Shown here: in pieces, positions 23,733 through 36,800 of the stretch
Numbering within the stretch: position 1 is the first letter of the stretch
Layout of the letters: each line of letters opens with the position of its first letter
DNA from: Gonium pectorale
Lineage: Eukaryota > Chlorophyta > Chlorophyceae > Chlamydomonadales > Volvocaceae
Direction of reading: 5' to 3'
Length of the DNA stretch: 64,000 nucleotides
Assembly (NCBI GenBank): GCA_001584585.1
Contig: LSYV01000044.1
Coordinates: 697,715 to 761,714 of the forward strand
The notes under the pieces: model-generated
What the model was told of the DNA's origin: nothing
What the model saw: only the letters and a program-made list of their open reading frames with translations
The model's database searches: none
Program-made: the position numbers and the translations under genes

Positions 23733-25087
23733 CTGCAAGCGCTCGCCCAAGCGAGAGGACAGCGGGTCGCACGTCAAAGGTCAGGCCGCCGCGTGACAAC
23801 GTTGCGCGGGAGGCGCGTGAAAAGCGAAGCTTGCCTGCCAATGTGGCCAGGCACAATCCTATAACACAATGTGATATTCGGGTGGCAGTGGAAATGCAGT
23901 TAGGTGCCCACCTGTCACTGAAAAGCAGTAGAGGGAAGGCGGTCAGGGAGGCAAGCAGGTTCCGCGCCGGCCCATGGCTCCTCCCTGTGGACCGACTAAG
24001 TGAAACCGAAGCTAGGACGGGGGCCGCTCCTCTCCCGCGTCGGCCATTCTTGCTGACAGCGAAGCGAAGCTCCTCTGATCGCTGCTGTTGCGGCTCGTCT
24101 AGCTGTTCAGGGAATGCACTTAGACCTCCGGCGGTCGTAAAGTGCATCGGAAGAGAGCAAGCTTATTGTGACGTTCGGAGTTCTGACCAGGCGTCTCAGC
24201 GCATTAAGGCATAGCGAAAAGGTGTTGTTAAATGTATTGAGTGTGCAAGGAGCGTGATTGGGCGTGATGAGTACATTTTGGGTACCGCAGCTGGGACGAC
24301 ACAGGACGCCGCACAGCAGCAGCTGTCGGAAGGCCGGGCCGGTCGGAGCAGTCTAACATGGCCAGTGACGCGATGCCCATTTTGGAACGCCGTGCGTTAG
24401 TTGGTCGTGGGTTGGTCACGGGCAGAGTAGGTTCGCGGGAGCGGACAGCCGGGCGTACATCTTCCTCGCTTCACCCCATCGTCCCCTACCTACCAGGAGT
24501 GTATGTCTAGTCGGACGTGTTTTGGCGAGCAGTACTCATCAGACCTCCGGGGCGGAAACAACCAGAATCGAAACCCTTTCCGAGAGCCTATGTATGCGTC
24601 AGAAGCGTCTGGAAGACACTTTGCATGCTCATTTATATATAGCCATTGGAGCTGTCGCCTGTGCTGCAACTGTGGCATGCGTGCCTGTATCGCAACCCGG
24701 CTGCCGAAGCCGAAATATATTTCCTGCAGACACCGTCGCGTGCTATTGACGTGTACCTGGTCTTAGCTGTCAAACCGCAGACGCCGTATGCGCTGCGTCC
24801 AAGCCTGTCCTAGCCCCTTTGTCCCTATGCTCATCTGGGCAAACGCACGTCCAATCCTTGTGACTACAATGGCCCTGGCCGCCACATGCGCTTTATGCTT
24901 CCGACAGCGTCGCAAACCTCCGTCACAACGTACAGTACGGCCGACTTCCAACCGCGTTCCAGCCCCGGCACCATGACCAGTTTTATGACCAGTTGCTGAT
25001 GGTGGTCACGGGGGCGGCCGGTGGCTCTTCATGCTGCTCGCCAGCTTCCTTGGCCGCTCTCCCGGCAGCTGCCCAGGGTCGCTCGCC
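23733..25087. other. Upstream flank of the carrier gene and 3' flank of the ankyrin gene
   Basis: This should contain the missing first exon or 5' UTR of the carrier gene and the 3' UTR of the ankyrin gene, which read in the same direction. Apart from the weak ATG at 24047 I see no convincing exon, repeat or RNA gene. Confidence 0.5.
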
Positions 25088-26942
25088 TCACACGCGGATG
25101 GCCCGCTTGCGTTCCGCCTCCAATGCGGCAGTCTCGGCCTTCTTGTGCTCCACGAAGTCGGCGTACGGCTTGGGATGGTGCGCCCAGCAGGGCTTGGAGA
25201 AGAAGTCCTGGCGGAGGGACGGCAACGAGCGCCATAGCGTGCAAGAATCGGGACCAGTTACGTGTTCACACCCAGCAGGAATGGTAATGGTGATTTTGTG
25301 CAGCAATTGTGCAGCTACAGCCACAAGCAGTACGGCATGTGCGGCACATTGCTTGAACTAGAAGCATGGAGGCCGCACGGAATCAAATCTCAAAGTGGAT
25401 GGGTGGTTTGCGGCAACACGAGGGCACCCAGCCGCCGCTGCCTCCAGTGCTCCGCCTCCACCCATCATCGACACACAGCGTGGTCCCACAGCTCCCCGGC
25501 CCCTCACCCGCCTGCGCCTCCTTCACACAACGTGCCCGCAGTCCACATGTGTCAAATGCCAGCACGTGCAACCGTATGGCTGACGGCGTGCCAACACCAA
25601 GCTTCCCCGGTGTTCCTAGGACGCCCGCGACTCCTGCCTCAACACGGTCATAGCTGCATGCCGACATGCCCCCTGCCACTTGCCTTGACCTTGGGCACGT
25701 GCTCCTGCACCAGCACCTTGCCCGGCTCCTTGACCGCGCCGTGCTGCACGGCGTTCAGATGGGTCGTAGCGAGTTGGAGCTCTTTTGCAGATTCATCCCT
25801 GGATGCTGACACTACGTGTTGTGCGGCCCAGCTGGGGCAGGCAGGGACGCGTTGACAAATGCGCTGCAGAACAAATGTTCGTCCTGAGGACCCAGACCTA
25901 GCACGTCAGTCGCTGGCCAGCTGCAATTTTTCCAGTGGAAAACTGGAAAGAAAGAGGACGGCCGCTTCTACCCGCAACCCGCACCCGCTCGAGCAGCGCC
26001 ATGACGTCCTGGTGCCCCATGTTGCGCGCCCAGTGCCAGGGCCGGTCGCCCGCGTTGTTGGAGGCGTTGACTTTGGCGCCCAGGCGCAGCAGCAGCTCCA
26101 CGCCCTCGGCCCAGCCCTCGAAGGCGGCGTTGTGCAGCGGCGTGTTGCCGGCGGCCTCCACCTCGTTCACGTCCGCGCCCTCGCCCACCACCAATTGCTC
26201 CACCACTGCAGAGGGCACGGGGGTTGAGAGGGGCTGGGAGGGATTAGCTTCTTGGGGCCAAGAGGGATTGGAAGTGGGATTGGAAGGCATTCTTGGGGCA
26301 CTCTCTTGGGGCGACGAGGAGAGGAGCTCTCGGGAAACGTGGCAGCGGGATCGATGGGGCTGGGGCGCCGCCTCGCAGACGTGCAAGGGCGGGGAGCGGC
26401 ACGACGGGACATGAGGGATGTGAGTGTGGGCTTGTTTGCGGAAGCACTGTTGGAGGGAAGATGGTGAACAAGACAGAAAGGTTGCCTCTCACTCCAGCAA
26501 ATGTTCGGTGCTCTTGCTCACATACAGCTGCAAATACGCAGAGGAGGCAGGGTTTGGGACGGACGGGGCTGAGGGCAGGGGGGGCGAGCGGCCCGCGTGC
26601 GGGGATGTGTGAAGCAAACACCTGAGGTTGGGAGCATGAGCAGCCCTGAAGGGCAGACGCGATGCAGCGATGCAGAGGGGGTTCGTTGCATCGTTGGCCG
26701 TGCGCGAAACGCAACCCATGTCATTGCTCATGTGACGCGAGGCACGACGCCGCACGAGGCTGAGCGACCCACGGCGGGCGGGCGCACTTACGCGCGGCGT
26801 TGCGGTTGCAGACAGCCCGGTGCAGGCGCATGTCGCCCACGCGGCCGCAGCCACGGATGCTGCCGCCCCCGTCGTCCTTGACGCCCACGGGGCCGCGCCA
26901 AGCGGGGAGCGTGGCGCTGTTGATGCTGCTCCACCAGTCCAT
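25088..26942 (-). CDS. Small ankyrin-repeat protein
   Basis: Four exons: 26942-26792, 26205-25985, 25743-25684 and 25207-25088 (TGA), giving 183 aa. It starts MDWWSSINSATLPAWRG. Ankyrin units are visible from about residue 38: GDMRLHRAVCNRNAALVEQL, then a canonical GNTPLHNAAFEGWAEGVELL ending GAKVNA, then GDRPWHWARNMGHQDVMALL, in which the usual TPLH is replaced by RPWH. A basic/Lys-rich tail follows with a distinctive DFFSKPCWAHHPKPYADF segment and a charged helix ending RAIRV. Such proteins mediate protein-protein contacts; the partner cannot be inferred. The third intron is best read as GC-AG (AAG|GCAAGT at 25683). A GT donor six bases upstream in transcription (AAG|GTCAAG) would give 181 aa in the same frame. 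The gene is divergent from the giant metallopeptidase gene, 925 bp away. Confidence 0.8.
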
Positions 26943-27867
26943 AGTGGGTTGCTGTGACAGGGGCCGGTGCAAGGGTGTCGGCCAGGCGCTGTGTCTGTGC
27001 TGCGGAGTGGGGAGACGCAGGCACAAGAATGCCAACTAAGATTGTGCTCTAGCAGGGCGCTAACGGGGCGTGTATCGCTCCCAGAAGGAGTGCAGGGTGG
27101 CCTCTCGGACGAGCCCATAGCGGCCCATGCACCGACACCAGAGCTCTGCTCTGACCCGCACCCTCCCATCCTTGATTGATTTTGAGAATGTGGTACGCCC
27201 AGGGGTATGCAGTTTCAACATTTCTGCCCTTCGCCCGCGCGCTTGTAGGGCAGCGGCTTGCCGCACCCGCGAACCGAACGGCGGGTCGGCTGCCGGCTCG
27301 TACAGATACCGCTTCACAATCGGTAGTGTGCATCATGGCGTTCAAGACTGGATACAATGGAATGGGGTGGGCGGAGAATCGGGGGAGGGGAAGCTGCGCA
27401 ACGGTCGGGAACCTAAATCCGCAGGCGATTTTTGGTTTGGTTCACGCCCGACAAGCTGTTGTTTGCGTAACCAGCTGCATAATTAGGTACAGAATTGGGC
27501 ATTTGCCCGCGCAGCCTAGCGCTTGGCCCCAGTTTTGCTGCCCAGACAGCCTCACAACTATAGCGAACTGCAACGCTCCTATGCGCGATGCAATGATACT
27601 GTGCAAGTGATAATTGAGGCCACGCTTGTAAGTCCTGACTGAGGAGTCGCCATCCGCCCGCGAGGCAGCGCATCGGAATCAGCAGAGCAGTACGCGACGG
27701 TGCTGCGAACGCTCACAATCGCGCGCGAAACTTGCACTCAGCTGTAGGCGAAAGCTAAGCGCTCGTCCTAGCAACCGGGGATTCAAACCAGGCACGACGA
27801 CGCAGCACATGACCGCCGGCCTTCAAGCCCCCGGCGTGACGCTCCGGCGCAGCGGAGCTGCCTGATC
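26943..27867. other. Divergent intergenic region (ankyrin gene / giant gene)
   Basis: It should hold both promoters. A minus-strand open frame at 27060-27317 (ends HSFWERYTPR) looks mildly coding-like, but its only start is GTG just after an in-frame TGA and no acceptor is evident. On the minus strand near 27779-27789 there is a B-box-like GGTTTGAATCC without a foldable tRNA around it. Confidence 0.5.
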
Positions 27868-30800
27868 ATGACACGGAGGTCTGCAGTACTGCATCAGGGG
27901 CCGGTGGGGCAGGGCGGCATGGTCGGGGCGTCAGCCTCGACGCCGCAACCACTGCTCCTCCTCCGCCTCACGCTCCTCGCCGTCCTCTGGCTCTCTCTGG
28001 CTCAAGGGACGCCAGCGCCGGTGCATGATCGGCGCTACCTCCTGGGCGTTGCCACCCTGGCTCCCCAGACCCACATGGCCGCGGGGCGCGACGTGAACAC
28101 AGCAGCACACTTGTACGGCAACCGTACGGCAGGGTGGTACGCCATTGGGTTGCTGCCGCACGCTCTCAACCTGCTGCCCGACAGCTTCGCGACCACCTAC
28201 AACGCCGAGGGCCGGCCCCGCGAGTGCTCGGAGAGCGCCGCGCTGGCGGCCTCGGTTCGCGCCTTTGGCCTGCCCCGCGCCGCCAAGGACTTCACCTTTG
28301 TGGCGCTGTTCGATCCGCCCCAGCGCGACTACAACGCCACGGCACGCGGCGCACTGGGGGAGCTGTTCTCGGTCGGCGGCCTGTCGGTGCAGTGGGACGT
28401 CGTGTCGGGTAAGGGGCACGGGAGGCAGCTCGGCAGCCTTGGGGTTGGGTGGGGACAGCACACCTCTACCCTTCCGTCAGGGGGAGCGGCCATGCACGGC
28501 GCTCGGAGCCCGCGCCACACCGGGTCGGTAAACATGTCTTCTGCCACAGTCTGGAAGCCTTCCCGCCCGCCCTCGCCTTCGTAGGGCTTGCCAAGCCAGC
28601 GCTTTCTTGGCAAGCGCGGGACGGCGTCAAGTCCTCACGGCCTTCGGCTCGTGGTACTCTCCTCACCCGTCCCATGCCTCCCCCCTCCGCCTATTTTCCC
28701 CGACCATCACTCCGCATCCCCGTCCTCGCCCCTCAGGCGTCGTCCGCATTTTCGCGGCCTGGGAGACGGGCTCCACGGTCATCGCCTCAGCCGCCTCGGC
28801 CGTCCCCAGCGCCGCCGCAAGTTGGCCCGCCATCGCGCTGTCAGTCAGCCGCCGGTCGGACGGGGCGCTGGGCGTCTGCATAAACGGGGCGCCCGCGCCC
28901 ATCGTGCAGGTCAGCGGCCGCCACCGCCACGCTAAGACACGATCCCGCTTCCCAGCATGGTGTACTCAACTCCTGCTCCTGCGTTCTCCTTGGGGCTGAA
29001 CGCATGGTTGTCACACACGCGGCACTTACCGCACGTAGTGGTGGCGGTGATGGGGATGGGGGCGTGCAGTTCTGTAGGGCCGGGCCGGGCCGATGCGCTA
29101 GCCTCGTTGTTATGTTTATTGCGGCTGGTCGCCCTGGCGCTGCGGGCACGCAACTGAGGCCGCAGACCTCAGTTGCGGTAGACTGGGCCGGTAGAATGGG
29201 TAGTCTGGGGAGGCAGTTGCAGCAGTTTGGAGGGCGGGCGGCAGAGCATGGCAGCTACGGTCCAGCCCTTCGCCACACGCCCCTGATGAGTCTCCCTGCC
29301 CTGCCCGACCCGGCCTGTGCGTTGATTCCCGCCCCGAATCTGCAACTTGACAGTCCCCTCAGCCCCCCTTTTTCCGATCCTATCCCCTCCTCTGTCCCCT
29401 CCGCTCTCCCCTCCGCTCTCCCCTTACCCCCCCCCCTCGCCCCTCCCCTCTCTCCCTCAATGTGCCGTGTGGACGTCGTCCACAGCGGCCGCTTAGCAGC
29501 GTCCCCCAGGCGGGCGGCTGGCTGGGCAACGCAGCCCTCTCGCTCGGCTGGTCGCTGGCGGCTGCGGACCAGGTGAACCTGGGTGACCCACGGGCCACCA
29601 TCTCAGCCAAGACCCGCCTCCACCAGCTCTGGTTCGTCAACCAAGCCTGGTCGTGCACGGACGTCGAGCGATGGATGTCGTACGACACCGGAACGAGCGC
29701 GGCGCCGCTAGCGCCCCTGGCGCCGCCGCCGCGCCTGGCGGCTCTGCCGTACGCCAACACAGCGCCGACACTGGAGAGCCTGGAGGTGGCTGCGGAGAAC
29801 GGCGGCACGGGAGCGGAAGGGGAGGCGTTCGTGGGGCAGCGCGTGACAGTGACAGCGCGGCTGGAGGACGCGGACGGGGATCCGCTGCGAGTACGGCTCG
29901 TGGCGTACGGCGTGCCCGCCAGGTGAGGAGCCGTACCGCGTAAGTGATGCCTCAGGGTGGTATCGTACCAGAGTTGCAACCGCCAGCTAGGGGGAGCTCG
30001 GGTCGAATTGAGTGCGTGGATAATGTATGGAGGCCCTGATAACATGCCTCTGGTGCGTGAGGTAATGTTTGGCCTACAGCGCCTGTCGTACGATACCTGT
30101 ACTGAATCGTATGACTGTTGCCTTTCCTCTGCTTTGGCCGCAGGGGCTGCGCGACGGCGGGCTGCGGAGACGACGTGGCCGAGGCCAACGGCACCGGCAG
30201 CGTCACACTCACGTACCAGACCGCCTTCGCGGTGAGCTCGCCGCGTGGCTGCTCCCCCTTCATCGGGGTCGGCGCTCGGTAGTAGCAGAAACTGGTTGCA
30301 TCCGCCTGGGGCGCTGCATTTGAGAGGGAAGGAGTCATTTGCTGCACTCATGTTCGCTTCCGCAGTTGCCTCCGCACCTCTCCACTCCCCTTCCGTTACC
30401 GATTGCTCGGTGCGGCGTTCTGCGTCCCCAGCCCCCTTCCTCGCCGTAGCCCCCCGTCACCCCGCGTCACCTTCCCAACGCTGGGCGAATGCTGCTGGCG
30501 CCCAGCCCATTCACATCCAAACCCCTCTCCTCAACCTCACCCCCACCCCCTCGCCTCAGCTGCCGGGCCGCTTTGTGCTGCGCCTCGAGGCGTCCGACCA
30601 GACGGGCCTCATCCGGGGTTGGGACGTGGCGGTGCTGGTCCGCAAGCAGGGGGACTTGCAGCGACTGGCGCCGTGCTGCAGGTGGGGCGGGTGATTTGTG
30701 GATGCGGGGGCGGGGACACGGAGCTATAGCGGGTGCGCGACTGCAGATGTGCGTGAGCGCAGGCGCCTGGCTAGGTGTCTCTTAACCCACCGTCCTCGGA

Positions 30801-33800
30801 GTCCTCCAGCTCTGCTGCCACCCCCAGGGACACAGGGTACAGTAGAAAGGTCAGAGCTTCAGTGTCATCTCCTTGACCATGCTCCTGCCCTCCTGCCCCT
30901 CCTGCCCCTCCCCTCCCTCCGCTCAAGTCCTGCCGCTCATGTGCAATTAACCGATTACTTACTTTGAAGAGCACCGTGGCGTGTCTCTAGCGGTGGCATG
31001 TGTTACGACGGATGGGGCGTGGTGGGCGTTGCGTTCAGGCGCTGTCCTGTAGGCACTCTGGGAGGCGATGAACGACAAAAGTTGACATGTCCTCCACCAG
31101 GTCCACGGGCATGGTGGTGGCGGGCCAGAGCGGCCGGCCCATCCACAGCACGCGCTTCCGCGACCCTCGGGTCGCCTCGCTGGCCGCCTCCCTGGGCTGG
31201 CCTGCATCCTACCTGGCCAACGAGGACCTGGAGGCGGAGCGGCTCTTCGACTGGGGCGTGCTGGCGCCGGCGCACGACCCGGGTGAGGGAGTGATGGAAA
31301 AGGGATAGACGGGAAGCGTGCGGGGTTTGCGAAAATCGAATGTAGGAAACATCTGACGACTGGGGGAAGGCGTGCTGCAGACGGCGGACGACCGGGGGAA
31401 CGGCTGACGGCTGCGGGGGGAGGGAGGCTGGCGCTGGGTTGCGACCCAAGATGTGTACCGTGAGTGTTAACGTGATCCAGCACTGTGCTCTTGGTGTTGG
31501 ACTGAGGACCGGGGACCGGGGACTGAGGCAGGGGCAGTGGTGGGCTTCTACAGCATGCCTGCGGTGCAAGAGGCCCTTGCGTGGGCGCGAAGCGCTCATA
31601 CCCCATACCCCATGACCCGTGGTCCATGGCCCCACGCCCATGGCCCTCGTCCCTGCCCGCACGCAACCAGTGGCACTGAGGCCCTCACGCGGCGGACCCC
31701 CGCCGCCTCGCCCAACCGCCTGCCTCACCCCCTCCCAGGTCCTGCTTAGCCATGCCCCCAATAATCCCTTGCCCCATGCCCTGGTTGCTGACGGGATCTT
31801 CACAGCTGCCCCTCTGACCAAGCCTTGCGCCTTGTGCGCCGCGCCTCGTGTTCGCCGCAGCCGGCCCGCAGTGCAGCCGGCTTCCACGGACGACTCCTCT
31901 TCCGGCCCCCGTCCTTCCCTCCTCACTACCCCACTGCCGCCTTTGAGACACTCCCCCCGACCCCCTGCCCTTTCCTCCCCCCCGCCAACCCGCATACTAC
32001 AGCCGACCCGCCGCGCAGCCACCCTGCACGGCGCCTCCCCTCGCACGCCCTCCTCCCCACTCCCCCATGTTTGCTGCCCTGCAGTCAAGGCCCGCGCCTT
32101 ACCCCGCTTTCTTGCGCCCCTTCAACCCCTGCCCGGTTGCAGCCGGCCTACAGCTCAGCCCATGCATGGACGCGTTCCTGGCGGGCCCCGGCTCACCCCG
32201 CGTGCTGGCGGGCTCGGTGGACCAGCGGACAGTCGCCAACGGGCACGGCAAGCGCCTGCTCATCGTGCCGCAGGTGTGCGCACATGCGTGTCTGTGGGGG
32301 GGGCATAGAGCATGGGTGTGCGTGGGATGGGTTAGAGGTTAAGCAGGAGGGCCGCTTGTTAGAGGCGTATGGGGCCGGGGACGCCGTTTGATGGGCTCCT
32401 ACCCTCCCCCACCCCCCCCCACCCCCATCCCCCGTCGCACCCGTCTCCCGCACGCCTGCCCCGCGGCCCCGCCCGGCGCAAGCAGGGCTACGACTGGGCG
32501 ATCCCGCTTGCCAACAAGTCTAACGCGCCCGCCTGCAACTCGCACTGGACCCAGTGGGCCGCCGACTCGCCCTACCGCTCCACCGCCGGCACCTTCAGCG
32601 ACGGGTGCGACCCGGGGCCGGGCACCGGCGGAAGCCGGGCGGGGCGCTCTGTATGTGTGCGACGGCCCAGTCCCGCGCCTGATCCTCTCCGTCCCGCCCT
32701 ATGCCTCTCCCTTACGCACCCCGTGCGCCCACCGTACCACCCACCCCTCCCAGGACGCCCATCTACTGCTCCTACGCCTGCACCCGCAACGGTACGCGCG
32801 CACTGCAGCAGCTGTCCGGCATGACCGACCGGCTGATGGAGGCGATGGCGGAACTCAGCTACGGCCGCTTCTCATTCAGCTGGGACGTCACCGTCACCGA
32901 CACGCTCATGCTGCCGCAGGCAGGTTGGGGCCGGGGCGCTGGGCCCTTAGGAGAAAAGGCAGGTGCTGGCCACGGTAGGGTGGCAAACTTGCGCAGGAGG
33001 CCGCCCGCGGCCGCGCCCAGCGGTCTCGGACGGCTGCGTTGCGACCCCACACCAGCCTCGCCCACGCCCTTGAACACGCACGCGTCCCCCATCCTCCCCG
33101 CGCAACATTCTTGCTCACCTCTGTCAAACAAAGCTCATATCCTTCCACCGCGCCGCGCTGCGCCCCCTCCCCCCCATCTTGTCGGTGTTCATTCCCCTTT
33201 CCCTTCAACCCCCCTTCCCGGTCTGGATAAACGCTACTAGAGCCCAGGTCGTTGCTTTTCACACCCTTTCTCCTCCACCACCTCCCGCAGCTCGCCTCGT
33301 CGGACCCCTTCGCGTACAACGACGCGCCGGTGGGGCCTTTCCTGCAGCGCTCCGGCGTCGAGCGCGCCGCCTTCCACACCGCCGCCGTGCTGTCGCCGCT
33401 GCCGCCGCGCTCTATCAACCCGGGCTACACCGCCTGGTCGGCGGTGGGCGCCGCCACGCTGTTTGTGATGCGCTGCATGCCGGAGTTGTACTACCTGGTG
33501 CACGAGGTCGGGCACCTGCTGGGGCTGCCGCATGCAGACGTGTGGAGGTGCGGGGGGGGGCGGCGGGGAGGGGCGGGCAGCCGGGGTTCGCGTGAGGGGT
33601 TGGCGTTAGGGGTTGGGGTTTGGATTGGAGTTGGAAATTGGGTTGTTAGGGGGCGGTGGCCGTAATTTGATAGTTTGGCGTTAGGAGTTGGGGTTGGGGG
33701 AGGGGGAGGGGAAGGGGTTGGGGTTGTTAGGGGCGGTGGCAGGATGGTGGTAGGGACAGTAATATGCCTGGCCATGAGCCGAGGAGGCGGGGATTCCAGG

Positions 33801-36800
33801 CAGCAGGGGCAGCGGGGCTTGCGGCGCCCGCGCACCAGCCACCATGTGCGGTGGCTTGGGGTTCTGTCGGCGGTGGCTGGTGGCGTGATGGATCGGCGCC
33901 GTGAGGGAAGCTTCAGATGTCACGGTTGGGTGCATGATGCGTTGACGCCCTCGCCTTCCGCCCTGCCCCTCATTTCTCGAATCGGACCGCAGGGTGGACG
34001 ACGGCATGGCGGCGCCCTCCGACCCCGCCGGGCCCGGCATGGCGGTGGACGCCTACAGCGACAAGGTGCGTGCGTGCGTGCGCCTGCGGATGGCGCGTCC
34101 TGCGCGCCTGCCTGCGCGCCCATCCGCCTGTCCGCCCCGCTGCCTCCTGCCTGGTACTTACCTGCCGTGTCCGTGCGCACTGTGCATGCCTGCGCCTGCA
34201 CCAACCAGCCCTGCCGCCCTGCCCCTGTTAACCTGCTTTGGTCCCTCGCCCTGGATCCCTGTGGTAGATCCCTCACGGTGCCTCTCATGGTAACCATTGC
34301 GGCACCGCGTACGGTCCCCTTACGGTGCCCCCCCTCCTGCGCCCGCGCAGCTCGACATGATGGCGTGCTGCCGCGGAGACTACGGCGCTCTGGCTAGGTG
34401 GGCAAACCCCGGTCCCGCAGTCCCGCATACCCAACGGTCTGCCTCCGCCATCGTCCTGGGCCGTCCAGCTAGGCGGGCCGTCCCACGCGACCGCTCGTTG
34501 GCCGCGTGCACCTCTAAGGCACTTTGCGCCCGCGCAGAGACTTGCGGAGTGTTGCAGAGCCTCCGGACCTACGTTTCATAGCGCCCTGAAGCCCCCCGCC
34601 TGACGCCTCCCTCACACTTCCCTACCCGGATTCTCCTGGATCCAGAATCTGGCTAGGGTGGATGCCGTACCCTGAGCGCCGCGATATCTCCCTCTCCGAG
34701 ACCTCCGGCGCCGCCGCGCAAGCGCCTGACCCCACCGCCTCTCAATCCGCCTCCGGAGCCGCTCCGCCGCCGCAGCAGCCACCGCCCGACCCCGCTGACG
34801 CCGACGCCGAGTGCGTCCCCTCCGCGGGCCCCGACGGCTGCTCCTACACCCTCTGGCCCATGGACCGTGCCGAGTCCCGCGGCAGGCTCAAGGCGCTGTC
34901 CGTACGGCTCACGGACACGCAGCTCGCCGTACTGTCGTACAAGAGCCTGCCGTGGTGGCAGGACGCCCGTGTGGGTCGCGACCCGTGGGACGCCTGGGCG
35001 CCCGACCGGGACTCGCTCGTTGCCGACGAGACGCGGGCGCCGCTGGCGGGCCTCAGTGCCGAGTACATGCGGCTGGTCACGCCGCCGGGATCCGCCGGTG
35101 CGTGGGGCACACCGGTGGCCTTGGTTCGGGCTTCGGAGGAGGACCGCGGGGGACGGTCCTCCAGCTTCGACTCGTGTTACATGCAAAGCGCGGTTAGTGG
35201 GGCTGACGCCCAGTCGATGCGTACCTGCGCTTGTCTTCTCGTCGTCTCGTCTCCTGGGCCCACACAGCCATGCTCAGTATCGAGTTACCCGGCTCGCAGA
35301 GCCGCTGCCATTTGCACCAGCAGCTACCCTGCCGCCTGTCCCGCCTCGTCCCCCAACAACTACCACTTGGACACCGTCCCTCGCTCAACCGGCCCCCCGC
35401 CGTTGCCCTCCCACCGCCGTCGCCACCACCAAAGGCAGCGGGCAGTGGTCCACGCGGGGCCTACTGGACTTCAACCTCTTCTTCGGCGAGTGGCCGTCCT
35501 CGCTGCCTCGCGGGCCGTCCTCGCTGCCGCTAGGCCCCGCCAAGAGCGCCTTCGCTCTGCTCAAGGCGGGCCAGGCCTGGCTGCACGCGGGGTCGGGGGT
35601 GCTGGTGGTGGTGCAGGGGGAGGTGCCCTGCGACGGACAGGTGAGAGGGGGCCGTCCTCCTATAGCGCCACCCGGGCGTGCACGGCTGCATGCATCCCAT
35701 ACGGTGGCCGTGCGACTGGGCGACCATGAAATCAGCCGGTACCTCGCCAGCTGCGTGAGCTCTCGGGCCAGGCCCGCCGAACTCTCTCCCAACACGCCCC
35801 GCGCACTGCGCCCTTGGCCAATCCTGGCCCGCGGCATAGGTACAAGACCCGCAACCAACCATCCATCCAACCAACCAACCAACCAACCAACCACCTTTCC
35901 GTCCACCCCTCCCTGACCTACCTACGTGCCCTGCGCGCCACCCGCATGCCCACCGTTTACTCTCCACCCCCACCAACCAGGCCGAGCTGCCCGTCTACAA
36001 CTACACCGTGCCCAACTTCTACGGCTTCCGGGGCGAGACGCCGGGCGGGGAGGCCTGGCGCCGCTCCGACTACAGCGGATACGCGGGCGGGCTGCGCTGC
36101 CTGCGGGTCGCGGTGCGGACGCAGCTGGCGCGGGCGCACACGCCAGGTGGGCCGTGTGTGGGCGTATCTCGGTCGTAGCTAGCGGTGTGAGTGTGTCGGG
36201 TCTGGGCGGGTGGGGGATGGGCGGATGGCTGATATAAGGGCCGCCGTGACAGGAGCAGGCCGAGGGCGCGGCCTCGATGGGGGGAAGGCGAGCCGTGAAG
36301 ACTGGCACAGGAGCAGGCGGTCGCCGCGTTTGGCCGGCCGTGTGTCTGTCACGCGTTGCCAGAAGCGGGAGGAGGTGTGGTCGGCTCTGCAGCGCACAGC
36401 CGCCGCGTTGTGCCCGCGTTCCCGACGCCCTTCACCTCAGCCCTTTCCCTCCGCCCCGTCAGACTCTCCCTCCCGTTGCACGCTCCGCCTCCCTTTCCGA
36501 CCCAATCCAGGCAAGCTGGCTGTGCGGCTGCGCCTGGCCGACAGCGACGCAGCATCGCCTCTGGATCTCCGCGGCAGCTGCGGCTTCCCCTTGTTGCCGT
36601 TGCTGCAGCTGGTGCTACCAGCGGGCGCCAAGGCTGCGGGCGCCAAGGCCACTGCCGGCGTGACGGGCGCAGACGCCTCCACAGCTAAGGGCGACGGAAG
36701 CGACGGTGGCGGCGGCGACGCGCTGCCGCCGGGCATTGCCGCCGCCGTCTGGACGGACCCGAGAAACGCCACATTCGCCGTCGGCACGATGACGGCCCGG

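Noticed and set aside
23698..24147. Minus-strand frame starting MHFTTAGGLSAF as the carrier's first exon
   Set aside because: No donor in it leaves the two-base remainder required by the exon at 23732, and it reads out of frame with DAGLRKTFKSID.
27060..27317. Minus-strand open frame ending HSFWERYTPR as an extra gene or exon
   Set aside because: Its only initiator is GTG directly after an in-frame TGA. No acceptor precedes it and no family is recognised.
27740..27850. tRNA or tRNA-derived SINE on the minus strand
   Set aside because: A B-box-like GGTTTGAATCC is present, but the T-stem has a mismatch and no matching acceptor stem or anticodon arm can be folded.
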